Below, piece by piece: positions 11,535 to 23,538 of a DNA stretch of 64,000 nt (positions are counted from its first letter, which is position 1; the number at the start of each line of letters is the position of its first letter). The position numbers were made by a program, and so were the translations under genes. The stretch comes from Rhizoctonia solani (taxonomy: Eukaryota > Basidiomycota > Agaricomycetes > Cantharellales > Ceratobasidiaceae): the NCBI RefSeq assembly GCF_016906535.1, contig NC_057375.1, positions 1,426,001-1,490,000 on the forward strand, in the 5' to 3' direction. The notes below the pieces were generated by a model. The model saw nothing but the letters and a program-made list of their open reading frames with translations. It ran no database searches and had not been told where the DNA came from.

Positions 11535-13603
11535 ACGGGCCTTATCTCACCACGGGGAGATTTTTTTATATAGATTTTTTTACTTGTTCATGTGTTCATT
11601 TTACGCACATAACTTGTGGTCGTATCTTTTGCTTATTGTGTCAGATCGATTAATAAGACTAGGACAATTAACATATGTTTAGTTGTGATCACTTTACAAG
11701 TGTAAAATTGAATTGGTTTGATTCTCATCTAGTTTCGCCTGCGTCACAGATGCGCGTGATGTCTCAGTCATACAGTCCGCGAATATTGATGCGGTATATC
11801 ATGATCATGGCATGTTAGGAATGCTGGTTGCTTTTTCAGTTTGGGGTTGGAAACGCATAATATCAATGCTGTCTGGTGATTGTTCATAGCCTGGTAAATA
11901 AAAATGTCGAACATTTGGGCAACTCGTAGATATACAATACTTATATGCACATACATGACATGGGACTTCCATAGCGCACCCAACAGAGCACTCAGCATCG
12001 AACCTCTCGTACAATTTGTTTGTAAGTTCATGAGGGTAGTTCCCGCACGCTGTCGGCTAATTGAAAATCTCGGAACCGACCGTATAAAGGGTGAACCCAC
12101 GTGTCGGAACAGGGATCGTTCTGCATTATACTGAGGCCAATCACATGGCATAACTACAAGGCAGGGTTGTATGGATTTATATCCGGTTTGGTCGTATCAA
12201 GCATCCACATTTCTGACCTTTGTTCGACCACGTTGTCATACTTGCCGTACCAGCCTTCTATTGCTTCCTGGAGTCAATACATGCACAGTATGCCCAGAAA
12301 TCAACCAACGGTTGTGTTCGTAGCTATAGGTGATGTAATCAATGTAAACGAGTTCCTTAAACTTGCATGACTGTAAATAAGCACATGCATGTATTTTTTT
12401 ATAACCGAGAGAATCCGACTTTTATGAAAATCTAGCTTGGTTTCCGAGAGTGATGATGAGCTATATAATCAACGAGACGGTGTATTCTACTTGATGCGTC
12501 CCATAGCATCAGGATTTGTCCCCGCGAGCTACGACTTATCCTTTTACAGGCACAAGTGCGTCTAAATGCGAGCAACATGTAGTCAGTGAACTTGTACCAG
12601 ACTTGTAGTGTGATTGTATTTGTAGTAGATACGACACTGGGTGCCCTCTGGCCCACATGGACGTAAAGTAGAGGGTGACAGCAATTTGTTCGGAAATGTA
12701 ACTAGTATCCCTAAGCCAATGGACAGCCCATCATGTGTCTGAGATCCTGTCACAAATGATGATACTAGTCCCTAGTGAGTTAGCACAGACCAGATGGTTG
12801 GCCGGTACAGATTTGTCGGTACTAACGAAACTGGTAGTATGTCGGTGTCTTCATTCTAACTCAACATATTATTCATTAGACTCCCAGGTTGTTTGCATGC
12901 ATCATATCTGGGGAGCTTGCCACGTTCCGGGGGACTTTTTAGGCTTTATATCCTTTCATTATGAGCCCATAACTTACTACTACGCACAAGCCCAAACCCG
13001 AGCCGCTGGACACAGATGTTTACTTGCACAGTTCCAATCGACAAAGGGCCCAACATAACTTAGGTGCTGAAAGAGTAAACGACAATATCGAAATGTTTCT
13101 GGTTATTTCTTAGCCACAAGAAGCCTATTCTCAAACTTACAATTATTTGGTTTGATTACAGTTGTTTGTTTCACATCGAGTTATCGGGAAAGTATATATG
13201 TCATTCATTTGGATTCAAAACACCTATTTTTATTATGCACATTATGGACTGGTCATGGGTATCTATCATATGGCCTCATTCGTAACTCTCATCACATCTC
13301 GCCTCATGCCTCCTATAAGGATAAGGCAACATTTAGCAAGTGGGTCCTCATTTAATTGAAACCAAATTCGTTACGAACCCCCCCCCCATGCCATGGATCT
13401 CCATTTGACAGCCAACCAAACAGCTTCGAGTCTAATCTGCGTTTGAGAGCTAGTCATGCTTCGGTCCTTGTCGCGATTGGCCAAGGGGATGACTCGATGT
13501 TGTTGAGCAACGGCCAGGGAGACCGATCATCTGTATTGCAAATTCATCAGGAGCTTGTATAAAGTTAGTGCACTCTGGTGGCGCCAACAGCACAATTTGA
13601 ACA
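11535..13603. other. Intergenic, no gene recognised
   Basis: About 2 kb with only short ORFs (12101-12370 +, 12735-13058 +, 11768-12151 -) that resemble nothing. A run of ten C residues lies at 13378-13387. The last 200 bp should hold the promoter of the F-box gene that starts at 13604. Confidence 0.5.
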
Positions 13604-14933
13604 ATGCCACCTCGTACTCGATCTGCGTATGTGGCCTTTCATATCAGCCTGGATTTTACTGAGATACTGCTGCAATATTTTAGGGCACGTACTACTTCTG
13701 TGACGACTCGTGCATCACTTGGCCGAATTCAATCAGCTCAGAAACCTCAAGGTTCGTAAGATGGGGGTTCCCACTTCTGTGGCAGACTGATAAATCTTCA
13801 GCCTATAAGTTTACAAGGCTGCTCTTCAATCCGGGAAAAAACGTAACTACCATCTGATTACCCTGTGGTTGGTTTTGGTCTCACTCACATTCCGATCCCG
13901 CCAGCGAAACATGCTCCCAAACCAAAACTGTGACCAGGGCAAGCCCAAAAGTAACAGTACAAGTAGAGCAGAAGAAGAAAAATGGGCCAGCACGTAGAGG
14001 GCTCGATACTCGGGTCCTGAATGTGATCCAAAAGGCAATCAAGCACCGGATATCAGATTGTTGGTAAACCTACCGGTGGGAAGTCCTAATTGAAGTACAG
14101 GCTCACTAGCAATTTGGAATGGCTTAATGCTAAAATCCCTGGTAGATCGCTCGATATGTCCACCCACTTGACCTCATTATGCTTCCCGGGTTAATAAATT
14201 CCTCCGTGAACTATTTATGGATAAGCGTTCAGCGTTGATTTGGCGTTCGGCCAGGGAGAACCATTTGGGCCTGCCAACGTGTCCTGACGAAGTATCCGAG
14301 CCACAGTATGCTGCCATGCTGTTCACGAAGAGGTGTTCTGTGAGTAAAATTAATATCTCAGATGATGGATATAGGATTATATTCCATGTGCCTTTTTCAG
14401 ACGTGCGGAGGCTACGCGCCCCGTGAAATGAACCCCATTTTGGTTGATTCGATTGTGTGGGAACTGCTGGTTAGAAGAGTAAGCGAAAAGATTCATTATT
14501 ATTTACTATGTGTATCTGATAGGACCCATTTAGACTATCGATGTCAATCGAGTGACGGATTCATCATTACTATCAGTAATAGAGGTATGCTATCCGCTGC
14601 TGATCAAAGTGCCGAGACTGATATTGGATGCAGGCCCCATTCCAGGCCAGAGTTATAATGGAGGTCGTGGTGCCTCTACAGCGAAGCCAGGGAGGTGAAA
14701 GCCAAACTCAATGAGCTGAACAAAGCTGGAGACGATGAAGCACTGCGAAAATGGAGGAGCGAACGACATAGCCTAGTTGAAGCAAAAAGGCGGGTACGTA
14801 CATAAGCAGGTGTCTAATTTGCCGAAGCTTAGGGTTATCATTCTGGCACAGAGCGCAGAGCCGCTCTCCACATGGCTTAGGAATAGGGATCGGGAGCAAG
14901 CAAAGAATCGGGATAGCCTAAAAGCCTTGCGTC
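13604..14933 (+). pseudogene. F-box protein gene, 5' part (exons 1 to middle), cut by transposon
   Basis: Start ATG at 13604 gives MPPRTRSA, joined across an intron to ARTTSVTTRASLGRIQSAQ, then to a basic segment PKVTVQVEQKKKNGPARRR-like. The F-box follows: DIRLLVNLPVEVLIEV, then SVNYLWISVQR / LRELFMDKRSALIWRSAREN. Next come a Cys-rich segment (TCGGYAPREMNPI; the second CxxC half is clear in the other copy as LIRLCGNCW) and YSEAREVKAKLNELNKAG. The reading breaks after KNRDSLKALR at 14930, where transposon sequence begins. The matching 3' part lies at 22513-25039. F-box proteins link substrates to SCF ubiquitin ligases through Skp1; the substrate here is unknown. Relative to the other copy, a C lost at about 13930 and further one-base indels break the frame. 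Confidence 0.7.
13912..14933 (+). repeat. Direct repeat, left copy (about 1.02 kb)
   Basis: This segment matches 22513-23538 almost base for base, in the same orientation. It begins at tgctcccaaacc and ends at aaaagccttgcgtc. I counted about ten one- to four-base indels and one clear substitution (gagcaag against gagcgag). The repeat covers the F-box and Cys-rich exons of the F-box gene and brackets the transposon at 14934-22512. Confidence 0.9.
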
Positions 14934-17900
14934 CCCTCGGCGACGATCCCCTTCCTTCTGACGCCAAAGAACCCCATCATGACAATTCATACATAGAAGA
15001 CAACAACAATGCTTATCCTTACCCAGACGATCCAGACGATCCAGACAATCCAGACGACGCTGAGGGAGTGCTTGTGGAGGAACCGCTGATCCGTGTCCCA
15101 CCGGATGATGCTGAGGGGCCTCCCAAGCCTCCTGGCAATGATGGAGGAGCCGGCATGCCTCTATTTGATGCTCACCCAACGCTACAGAACATTTACTTGC
15201 GCACTTGGGCTCAGTACGCGTTCAACCACGCAACACAAGACTCCGTTCAATCGATACTGGAGTCCCACAAATTGGCCCTTATGGCCAATGCACAATACCT
15301 CCCTCAGCCGCTTGTCGAAGAGATTCAACAAATGCCTCTTACTCTACGGTCGCTCGAGCGCCGGCTTGGAATGGACCACTCGGAACTAATCAGAATCTAT
15401 CCTGTGTGCCCCGAGCCACATGCGGCAGACGATACACCATGGAGCAACTTTACCAGCTCCCAATCCCCAGTGCACTCGGAACGTTGGAGAACGATGCCTT
15501 GGTATTCTATACACGGAGCGCTTACTTGCCGACGGTACTATCAAGCGTAGCCCCTCTAAATCATTTCCTTACATTCCTCTCCCTGCTGCTCTCGGTCGTC
15601 TATTGCCCCGGTATGTCCGAGCTTTGTCAACATTGGCGTAACACAACGATCCCAACAATGAGCCAACTGAGAACCAACAAGGCCTCGGGATCCTGTGGAG
15701 TGGTTCGACAACATGCCAGTCAACCAACGATTTTTGGACATCAGCGAGGGCTGGGGTTGGCGGGCGCATGCAACAGGACTCACCCGACAATTTATTAATG
15801 GCGAGTACGTGGATTTGCCCGCCGGAGATTTCCTTTATCTCTTGCGCGCTTACCTTTGCCTTACACTTAATGCCAATGGGTGAGTGCTTAACTTAAGGCT
15901 GTCTTTTCATTTAACATATATGCGCAGATACCAGGCAAACAAAGGCAATTACACTGCCGGTGGAAGTTATACTTCCAACGGAGTGTATATTGTTATCAAT
16001 AATCTTCCGTATTTCGAACGGAATTTATTCGAAAACACAATCCTTGCGATGGTATCCCTGGACCAACGGAGCCTAAGGACTACGCGTTCGACCAAATGAT
16101 GGAGCCTCTTATTGACGATTTAATTTCTCTGTCTAACGGCATGTCTAGTGATTAATTCTCACTTATATACTAAAGCTATACAGGCATTGAGTTGCCGGTG
16201 CACAATGCTGAGACGGGGAAATTCAAGACCGACGCGTTTACGCAAACTTATCCGTCCTTGTGGTCGATTGGATCGCGCGCATCAAGTGTATAGGTCATGT
16301 CGGCGCTACTTCCGAAGAAAACCACTGCCCGTATTGCAAGCTACGGGCCTGTTTGCTGTTGACCGAGCAAGGCTATGACCATGAAGGTGAGTGTGTAATT
16401 ATATATTCAAATTTGACTTAATTATTGGGTTCCATAGTTTATGATCTTTGCGAGCCTCACGAGCATTTACAGCATAAGCACCGCTGGCTCCGTGCGGAAT
16501 GGCACGAACGCAATGACATCCGTAATGAGACTGGTACAACATTTACCAAACTAGACCGGCTCTCCGGTTTCTATGCGTTCAATAATGCGCCCATCGATGT
16601 AATGCATTTGGTGGATCTTGGGCTTACCAAGGCTATTGAAAGTAAGTACATATACAAGCAAGGGATGCTCCGAAAACGTTTTCATTGGCAGCCTGCTGGT
16701 GAGACACCCAAGGCTCGCTACAATGCGTTTATCACGCGGACAATCTTCCCTCATTATTGTAGTCAGCTCCCTACCCATGTAGGTTTCCATATATTCAACA
16801 TATATATCACTAACATACATTAAAGGCCCAAGGGCTGAAGGGACGCGTCAAGGCCAAACAGCGGCGCCTCTTGCGCCTTATCATGGTTGGCTTGTACTTT
16901 GAGGCTTGGCACGTTGGTGACTCGATCCCAGATGGCAATATCCCTTGTGGAAGTGAGAGATCAAGCACTACAAGGCTCAGAAGGTCAATGCCAAGGCCTT
17001 CCGTAGACGTTGAAACCACGTCAACAACTTGAATGAAGGCGGACTCGACGAGGTTCTCCCTTGGCAAGAATTTATGCCATCACGAAACCCTTGCGACTGG
17101 TTTGCAAACTTATTAAGATTTGTATTGGGGCGACGCTCCTGACTCGACACCGAATCACTCAAGAGGAGGTTGAACAGGGTCGCCAGTTGCTTGAACAGGT
17201 TGGCACGGTGTTCACTGATATGAACATCAATCTCACTCCAAGCTTCCACGCCATCACACATTTGCCCGACCACCTCTACAAGTATGGAAGTGTTTACAAT
17301 ACTACCAACCGATTTGAGCGTGCAAACCGAATGCTTATCAACGTCAACAAGAACAGGCACGGGGGCGGAGAAATTGAAGCAACAATGGCAAAGGGATTTA
17401 TGCGTCGCGTTGAGTGTTACCGCTATGTAAGTCCCCCTCCAACTCTTATTCAGTTTACTAATACCTATTCAGATTAACAAATTACAATCAATTGAGGGGC
17501 CAACGGACGATGATATAGCAACAACAAAACTTTTGTTACAAGGCATGAGAGACGCCCCGGAACACGAAGTTCAGCGTGGCAGGCTTGATGCAATTCTGGC
17601 TGGAGACGCCCGATTTCTTGAACAAGGTAAATTCACGCATTTTTTTTATCTTGTGTGCACATAATAAATTGTTAAATTTATGTAGAGCACATTTGGTTGG
17701 CAACTGCCCCTGCCAAAGTTAACTTCAGAGATCACAAGCATCAAGCATATTATAATTATGGTGAGTATTGCAATAACCATTGTCCTATAGGTCTACACAA
17801 CGTCCACTTTTACGGATATGGCGCGCCGCCACCAGAAGGAATTCAAGTTCAACTTCATCCCAGCCGATCTACTCTTGCCTACCCTCACTTCCGTCGGTAC

Positions 17901-18288
17901 GGGGTCCGGTACGGCTCGGCAAACCATACGCGAGGGTTTGGTTCACGCTATGGTTATATTGATGACCAAACACCTGTTATCGTTCAGGGTATTTATGAGT
18001 CAACAGTGACCGTTCTGGGCGAGCAGTACAAATTTCTGGCTGTTATGATTCAGAAATTTGTTGCTCCGGCAGAACCGCCTGCCTTCCCGTGGAACCATTG
18101 GTACGTGTTTTCTGCCTCTAAGCTATTTACATGGTAATTGTAAAATCTAGGGATCATATTCTTGGGATCGGTGCATGGGTGTACCAAGAACTCCAGCCAG
18201 TGGAAGCAGTGCCAGCAAGTGCATTACTGGCCTTTTTGCGCTTTCCAATATTGAGATGTCATACGGGCACTGTCCTAGACGTCTGTAA
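14934..18288 (+). pseudogene. Tnp2-family transposase (Plavaka type), degraded
   Basis: DDE-type transposase of the CMC (CACTA/Plavaka) superfamily. In order: an acidic Asp-Pro tract (PYPDDPDDPDNPDDAEG, about 15020), FDAHPTLQNIYLRTWAQYA, MPLTLRSLERRLGMDHSELI, then LYTERLLADGTIKRSPSKSF after a frame change, WFDNMPVNQRFLDISEGWG, PAGDFLYLLRAYLCLTLNAN, DLCEPHEHLQHKHRWL, PIDVMHLVDLGLTKAIE (a hallmark Tnp2 block, about 16590), SFHAITHLPDHLYKYGSV, and RFERANRMLINVNKNRHGGG, the usual C-terminal block (about 17310). Later blocks are NFRDHKHQAYYNY and ILGIGAWVYQELQPVEAV, with a likely end near 18288. Several frame changes are not explained by introns. The native start is absent: the frame runs in directly from the F-box repeat. 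Confidence 0.75.
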
Positions 18289-19305
18289 GGACGTCGAGGG
18301 TGCGGGCGCTTGTGGCCGTGTGACTAATACAGTAAACCGCTTAGGGCGGCGACGAAGTACCCTACGACGACGAACTAACTAACTACGATGACCACGCGCT
18401 GTAAGGCGGCAGCGAGCTACGTATGTACAGCGAGAACGACGCTTAAGGCGTGTAACCAAGTATCTTACTGGGCTGTAAGGCCCTCGTACAATGTAGGATG
18501 CGACAAGAGGTAATCGACCTGGGTGTTACCATGGTCGGTTGGCCTCCTTATATATTACAGAGAGCAACTAATTACAAATACAGAATATGCAAATCCTAAT
18601 CCAATAAGAACCCCGTTCCGCAGTTGGCCTTACTCATGCATACGTGTCACTGACGTGTCATAGTGATGTCATCAGGTGGAGGTGGCTACGTGTGCTGAGG
18701 TAAGCGCGGATGGGGACGTGGCTCGGCGCTTAGCGTATGATATAAGCGCCGAAGTCACGTGATTGAAAATGTCGTCCGTTCGTCTTTGTTTAAATTTGAG
18801 AAAATGGGGATTAATTCCCTGGTATCAAGTGTGTCTACGACAGGCACTATTGGCTTACATTTTCAATGATAACAGTAAGTCCTTTTTATGCATATCTTGC
18901 TATCTAATCCTCGCAAACAGACAAGGCCCGACAATTTGAGGGACGAAGACAACATGGGCGTTGATGACTAAGAGAGTGTAACAGTAACTGGTGTACGTTT
19001 TTACTCCTTTTACACAATGATAAACGTTTGATATATAAGGCTTGTTACAGGTAGTTTAATTTAAAGCCACAATCATCCAGTTCCATTTAATTGAGCATAT
19101 AGTAGCCGAACAGGTCATTGAGAACTGGACGCGCACACGGTAATGCAGGAAAATATGCCGAGAAATGACAGGTGAGAAGAATAAATAGGGCGCAGTGCAC
19201 CAACAGCAGGAGATCAATGAGGAAAGACAATAAATAATACAGGTTGGAGACTGAGTTCATATTAGTGCATAAAAACAATAGGAGAATACGCACATAATAG
19301 GTGAG
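18289..19305. other. Internal transposon spacer with GC-rich repeats and a hairpin
   Basis: 18290-18490 is rich in short repeated units (gtaaggc, ttaaggcg, ctaactaacta). A perfect 8-bp inverted repeat GGCGCTTA/TAAGCGCC with a 10-nt loop lies at 18725-18750, directly before tcacgtga (18755-18762). 18900-19305 is the 3' flank of the minus-strand accessory gene. No further coding sequence is seen. Confidence 0.5.
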
Positions 19306-22040
19306 CTACGCACCCCGGAAAACAACTTTAACTTTCTTGACTTGTTGGGCGCGGCGCTTGCAAGGAAGTCGCAATGGATCAAGCCCAGGATTCCCATCGC
19401 CGTTGCCATTAACATTAACATTGCCGCTGCTACTTGCCACGCTTGATTTGCGCGCTTTGGTTGCCCAGGGTCTGGTGTTTGATGGTTGATTTGGCCCGGG
19501 TATATTTGGCTGCGCAGTCAGGCTGTATTGCGCGGCGGCGGCTTCTTGTTCATGAAGCTCTGGCGGTGGAGGCATACCGTTCAAGGGATACAAGCGACCA
19601 CTTGTCTCACCTTGAAGAGCAGGGTCTAAAATATAAAGATAAGTGTTTTACCTGACGCATAAATATTCAGCTTACCAATTGGAATATGGGCTTGAGTACC
19701 TCCGTTCCTGCCGGGCTGTCCATATAGATATCCAGGCTGAAAACCTGGTTGGTACCCTATCGGCAATACGTTGTGTGGCATATATGCAGCCCCGCCTAAC
19801 TGACCGTAGTGCGGGAACGCAGGCTGGGAAAATGTTGGTGCTTTTGGAGCCGCAGAGGCTACATCGGTGCCAAACCCCATTGACGCACCGGTGTGCATTG
19901 CTGTACCCCATGACTGACCAGACCCGGGGGCATGACTGGGGGCGACTAACAAAGCTGTAGGCACATCCAAAGGGGGCTGACACACTGCATTTCCAGGGGG
20001 ATGGCATATGTTGGCAGCAAGAAGAGTAGGTGTCGTAACTGGGGCCGCTTCAATGACCCGGCTCTGCGTAGCTAACGTAATAGAGGGAACAGGGGTATCG
20101 GCTGGAGCGTTGGACCTGGAAGGCAAGGGGGAAGGCAAGGGGGATGGCAATGGCAATGGCGATGGCAATGGCAAAGGGGACAGATACTCCCGTGGTTGAG
20201 GTGTGTACCGATCAATAAATTTGTCGAATTTTTCTTCTTGGGGATTTCGTCTAGGTCCGAGTCGATTCGCTTAGCCGATTGTTTGCATGCTTTTGGGTTT
20301 GTGCGTTCCCATTCCTTGTCAACAGCCCAAGCCGGTATCTTCCCTTTCTTGAGCTTAGGTACGTCGTTATTGACCTTATTGAAATCCCGGCGCGTGACCT
20401 TTTGATTTCCGCATTGTTTCTTGTTGTCTTTGTATGCGATATCAAGCGCCCCCAAAAATTGGACAAGCTGAGCAAAGGTTAGTGTTCGTAACTCAAACCC
20501 TAAATAGTTACTTGTTACTAACCTTTGCGACTCGGTACTCGGGTTCCTGAACAACACGGCGGCTCTGATCGTCCGGGTCTGAATATTCGGACGATTGAAA
20601 ACCGGGATCGCCGGTAAATTTGAATCCCCCGACTTCAAGTCCCGATCCTTTGAGCGCTGCCATGCGACTTTTAGCTTTCTGCCACGAGCGTAAGTATAAT
20701 TACTCAATGGAAAAAGCTTGGTACTCACCGCATCCTTCCGGGATTGACGTCTGTTCAACATCCTGCGTTTATCCGACCACTCCCGCCCTTTGCCTGCATC
20801 TCCCTGGTACTTCTTCCAAACACGAAGCATCGTCGCATAGACCCCATTTTTAACGACAACTCTCCATTCGGCATCGGTCACAGACTCCAAGTACTCGACG
20901 TCGGAAGGGTCCCAGCGGCTCTGGTCGCGTATCACATCTATGGCGCTCGTCCCCCATTTTTCCCACTCTTTGTCGAACCCACGATCAAAATGCGGGACAA
21001 GAATCCCGTTAACAAACCAGACAGCCTTGCCAGCGTCGTCGAACTTTGCTACGAGCTCGCCGGCATCATTTGCTTGATTTAAGGCGCATAAATCGAGCAT
21101 GGATTTGAGGGCGTGGCTCTATTGTAACAGTAAGTCCTTATTCTAAAACTAGCTGATAAACTTACAGATATAACCATTTGCTGGTGTCGCTCAAATCCGG
21201 CGTCTTTCTCAGCCGACGACTTTGCGCGTTTCTGGCTCCTGGAAGTATTGGCGCAGGAGGATGCATGGGATAACTCGGAACTTCTGATTTTGGCTGAAAT
21301 AGGACCTATAAAGCTATGTAAGCGGCTGAATCCTGTGTTAGTACTGACAAGTCTTATACCTTTTCGCCTTCGAGGAGAACCCAACACTTCGTCGCCTCCT
21401 TCCTTGTCGTCCGAGTTTGAGTCCGCCTCCGAACCACCCTCGCCTCCGCCTTCGTCCTCGCTCTCGTCATTTCTCTGCGAACTCTCTGTGTCTTTGGCGG
21501 AGTTCGTGCCCACGACCTTGCTAAACACCGGTCTACTCGTTGTAACTAGCATACATGGTAAGCAAAACACGAAATATAATCACATTAGATACTTACTACT
21601 CCCCTCCGTCGGAGAATCCGAGTCTTCGACATCGGCATCGCATATACCTCGTAGGTTGTGCCTTGGCGCGGAAGCTACGATCTTTAGGTAAGCAAAGTAG
21701 TCGGTACTTGTGTGCGACTCACCAGGCTCCAAGTCTAGGACTCGAACGTTCTTCTTGAACACAAACAAGCTCCTTCGCGTACCATTCTTGCGCCCAGTAC
21801 CTGGCGTTGGGTAAGCAAAGGATGGGGGGACATCTTGGGACCGGGTAAGCCTCGATTCATGCGCATACATTTGTACTTACGTCTCCCTAACCCCAATGCT
21901 GAACTTGATTCTCGGTCAATGCTTGCGCGCCCAGGGTCGCGCAAACGCACTCGCGAAGTCGACGGTGATCTAGAGGCCAACCTTCGGGGGGCGCTAGGTG
22001 GTAGCACGGGGTCTTTGGATATAGATGCCCTTTCAGACAT
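19306..22040 (-). CDS. Transposon accessory protein, Pro-rich tail
   Basis: Read downward from the ATG at 22038-22040 (MSERASISKDPVLPPSAPRR), the first exon is basic and Ser-rich. Short exons follow: FAYPTPGTGRKNGTRRSLF, then an acidic exon (SEDEGGGEGGSEADSNSDDK, about 21430). The main exon is 21100-20200: LVPHFDRGFDKEWEKWGTS, RWDPSDVEYLESVTDAEWR, KLKVAWQRSKDRDLKSGD, FELRTLTFAQLVQFLGALD and IPAWAVDKEWERTNPKACK. At about 20235-20245 a one-base shift joins it to EEKFDKFIDRYTPQPREYL and a Ser/Pro repeat tail (LPLPSPLPLPSP). The last exon ends KKVKVVFRGA with the stop at 19306-19308. I do not recognise the family. Its place beside tnp2 suggests a second transposon-encoded protein (a TnpA-like DNA binder is one idea), but no motif proves this. 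It could also be a captured host gene. Confidence 0.6.
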
Positions 22041-22512
22041 CGCGACGTAACAAGTGTACTGAGGAATCCCGAGGTTGATGGTAGTAGGTGTTTGGGTGAG
22101 TACCCTGAAATTTGCAGCTTCTGACGCACTGACCAGCATACCAAACAACGCGCACACGTCCCCCCTTCTGGGAGAGGGTGGGCGCATCCTATTTAGGTGT
22201 TGAAGAGTAATGGATTGAAATGTAACGATGAAACAATTATGTATGTAATCAAATAAATATATTCCATTTATCCCAAAGAAACGAAAGGCCCAAAGTGTAT
22301 ATATACATCGGGCACAGGCATCGCAGAGATATTGTCCAGCAATGGACCAGCATTTGTATCCCGACAATCGACAAATGCTGGACAGCCTGGTCTATTACTG
22401 TACCGAACGCGACAAAAAAGTCCAGTTCATGCCTCGACAAAGGCTGGACACGTGCCGTCCAAGTCCCGTGCCCGCCGCACACCCTTTGTCGAAAAGGGGG
22501 TGAAGTCCTGTG
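22041..22512. repeat. Right subterminal repeat region of the transposon
   Basis: Contains nested inverted repeats. TGTCCAGCA (22333-22341) pairs with TGCTGGACA (22376-22384), and CCAGCATTTGT (22347-22357) with ACAAATGCTGG (22371-22381). Related units recur at about 22410 (cgacaaaaaagtcca) and 22435 (cgacaaaggctggaca), and a palindrome-like ccctttgtcgaaaaggg lies near 22484-22500. This is the arrangement expected of transposase-binding subterminal repeats. The stretch also holds the promoter of the accessory gene. Confidence 0.6.
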
Positions 22513-23538
22513 TGCTCCCAAACCAAAACCTGTGACCAGGGCAAGCCCAAAAGTAACAGTACAAGTAGAGCAGAAGAAGAAAAATGGGCCAGCACGTAAG
22601 AGGGCTCGATACTCGGGTCCTGAATGTGATCCAAAAGGCAATCAAGCACCGGATATCAGATTGTTGGTAAACCTACCGGTGGAAGTCCTAATTGAAGTAC
22701 AGGCTCACTAGCAATTTGGAATGGCTTAATGCTAAAATCCCTGGTAGATCGCTCGATATGTCCACCCACTTGACCTCATTATGCTCTCCCGGGTTAATAA
22801 ATTCCTCCGTGAACTATTTATGGATAAGCGTTCAGCGTTGATTTGGCGTTCGGCCAGGGAGAACCATTTGGGCCTGCCAACGTGTCCTGACGAAGTATCC
22901 GAGCCACAGTATGCTGCCATGCTGTTCACGAAGAGGTGTTCTGTGAGTAAATTAATATCTCAGATGGATATAGGATTATATTCCATGTGCCTTTTTCAGA
23001 CGTGCGGAGGCTACGCGCCCCGTGAAATGAACCCCATTTTGTTGATTCGATTGTGTGGGAACTGCTGGTTAGAAGAGTAAGCGAAAAGATTCATTATTAT
23101 TTACTATGTGTATCTGATAGGACCCATTTAGACTAGTCGATGTCAATCGAGTGACGGATTCATCATTACTATCAGTAATAGGAGGTATGCTATCCGCTGC
23201 TGATCAAAGTGCCGAGACTGATATTGGATGCAGGCCCCATTCCAGGCCAGAGTTATAAATGGAGGTCGTGGTGCCTCTACAGCGAAGCCAGGGAGGTGAA
23301 AGCCAAACTCAATGAGCTGAACAAAGCTGGAGACGATGAAGCACTGCGAAAATGGAGGAGCGAACGACATAGCCTAGTTGAAGCAAAAAGGCGGGTACGT
23401 ACATAAGCAGGTGTCTAATTTGCCCGAAGCTTACGGGTTATATCATTCTGGCACAGAGCGCAGAGCCGCTCTCCACATGGCTTAGGAATAGGGATCGGGA
23501 GCGAGCAAAGAATCGGGATAGCCTAAAAGCCTTGCGTC
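22513..23538 (+). repeat. Direct repeat, right copy (about 1.03 kb)
   Basis: Partner of 13912-14933 in the same orientation. In this copy the F-box gene frame is better preserved: APKPKPVTRASPKVTVQ, LVNLPVEVLIEV, and CSTCGGYAPREMNPILLIRL are continuous. The 3' exons of the gene follow without interruption, whereas transposon follows the left copy. Confidence 0.9.

Larger units (their letters stand above)
14934..22512. mobile_element. Plavaka/CACTA-like (Tnp2) DNA transposon, left end truncated
   Basis: The element lies between the two 1-kb direct repeats. It carries a Tnp2-type transposase on the plus strand (14934-18288) and a convergent accessory gene on the minus strand (19306-22040). The right end (22330-22512) has the dense short inverted and direct repeats (cgacaaatgctggaca and variants) that CACTA-group transposases bind. 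The left boundary enters transposase coding sequence directly, with no matching terminal repeat. I infer that the left terminus and the start of the transposase were lost. No target-site duplication can be named: the only flanking duplication is the 1-kb gene segment. Confidence 0.7.

Noticed and set aside
14934..22512. Simple insertion of an intact transposon with target duplication
   Set aside because: The left end has no terminal repeat matching the right end, and the flanking duplication is about 1 kb, far beyond any CACTA-type target duplication.
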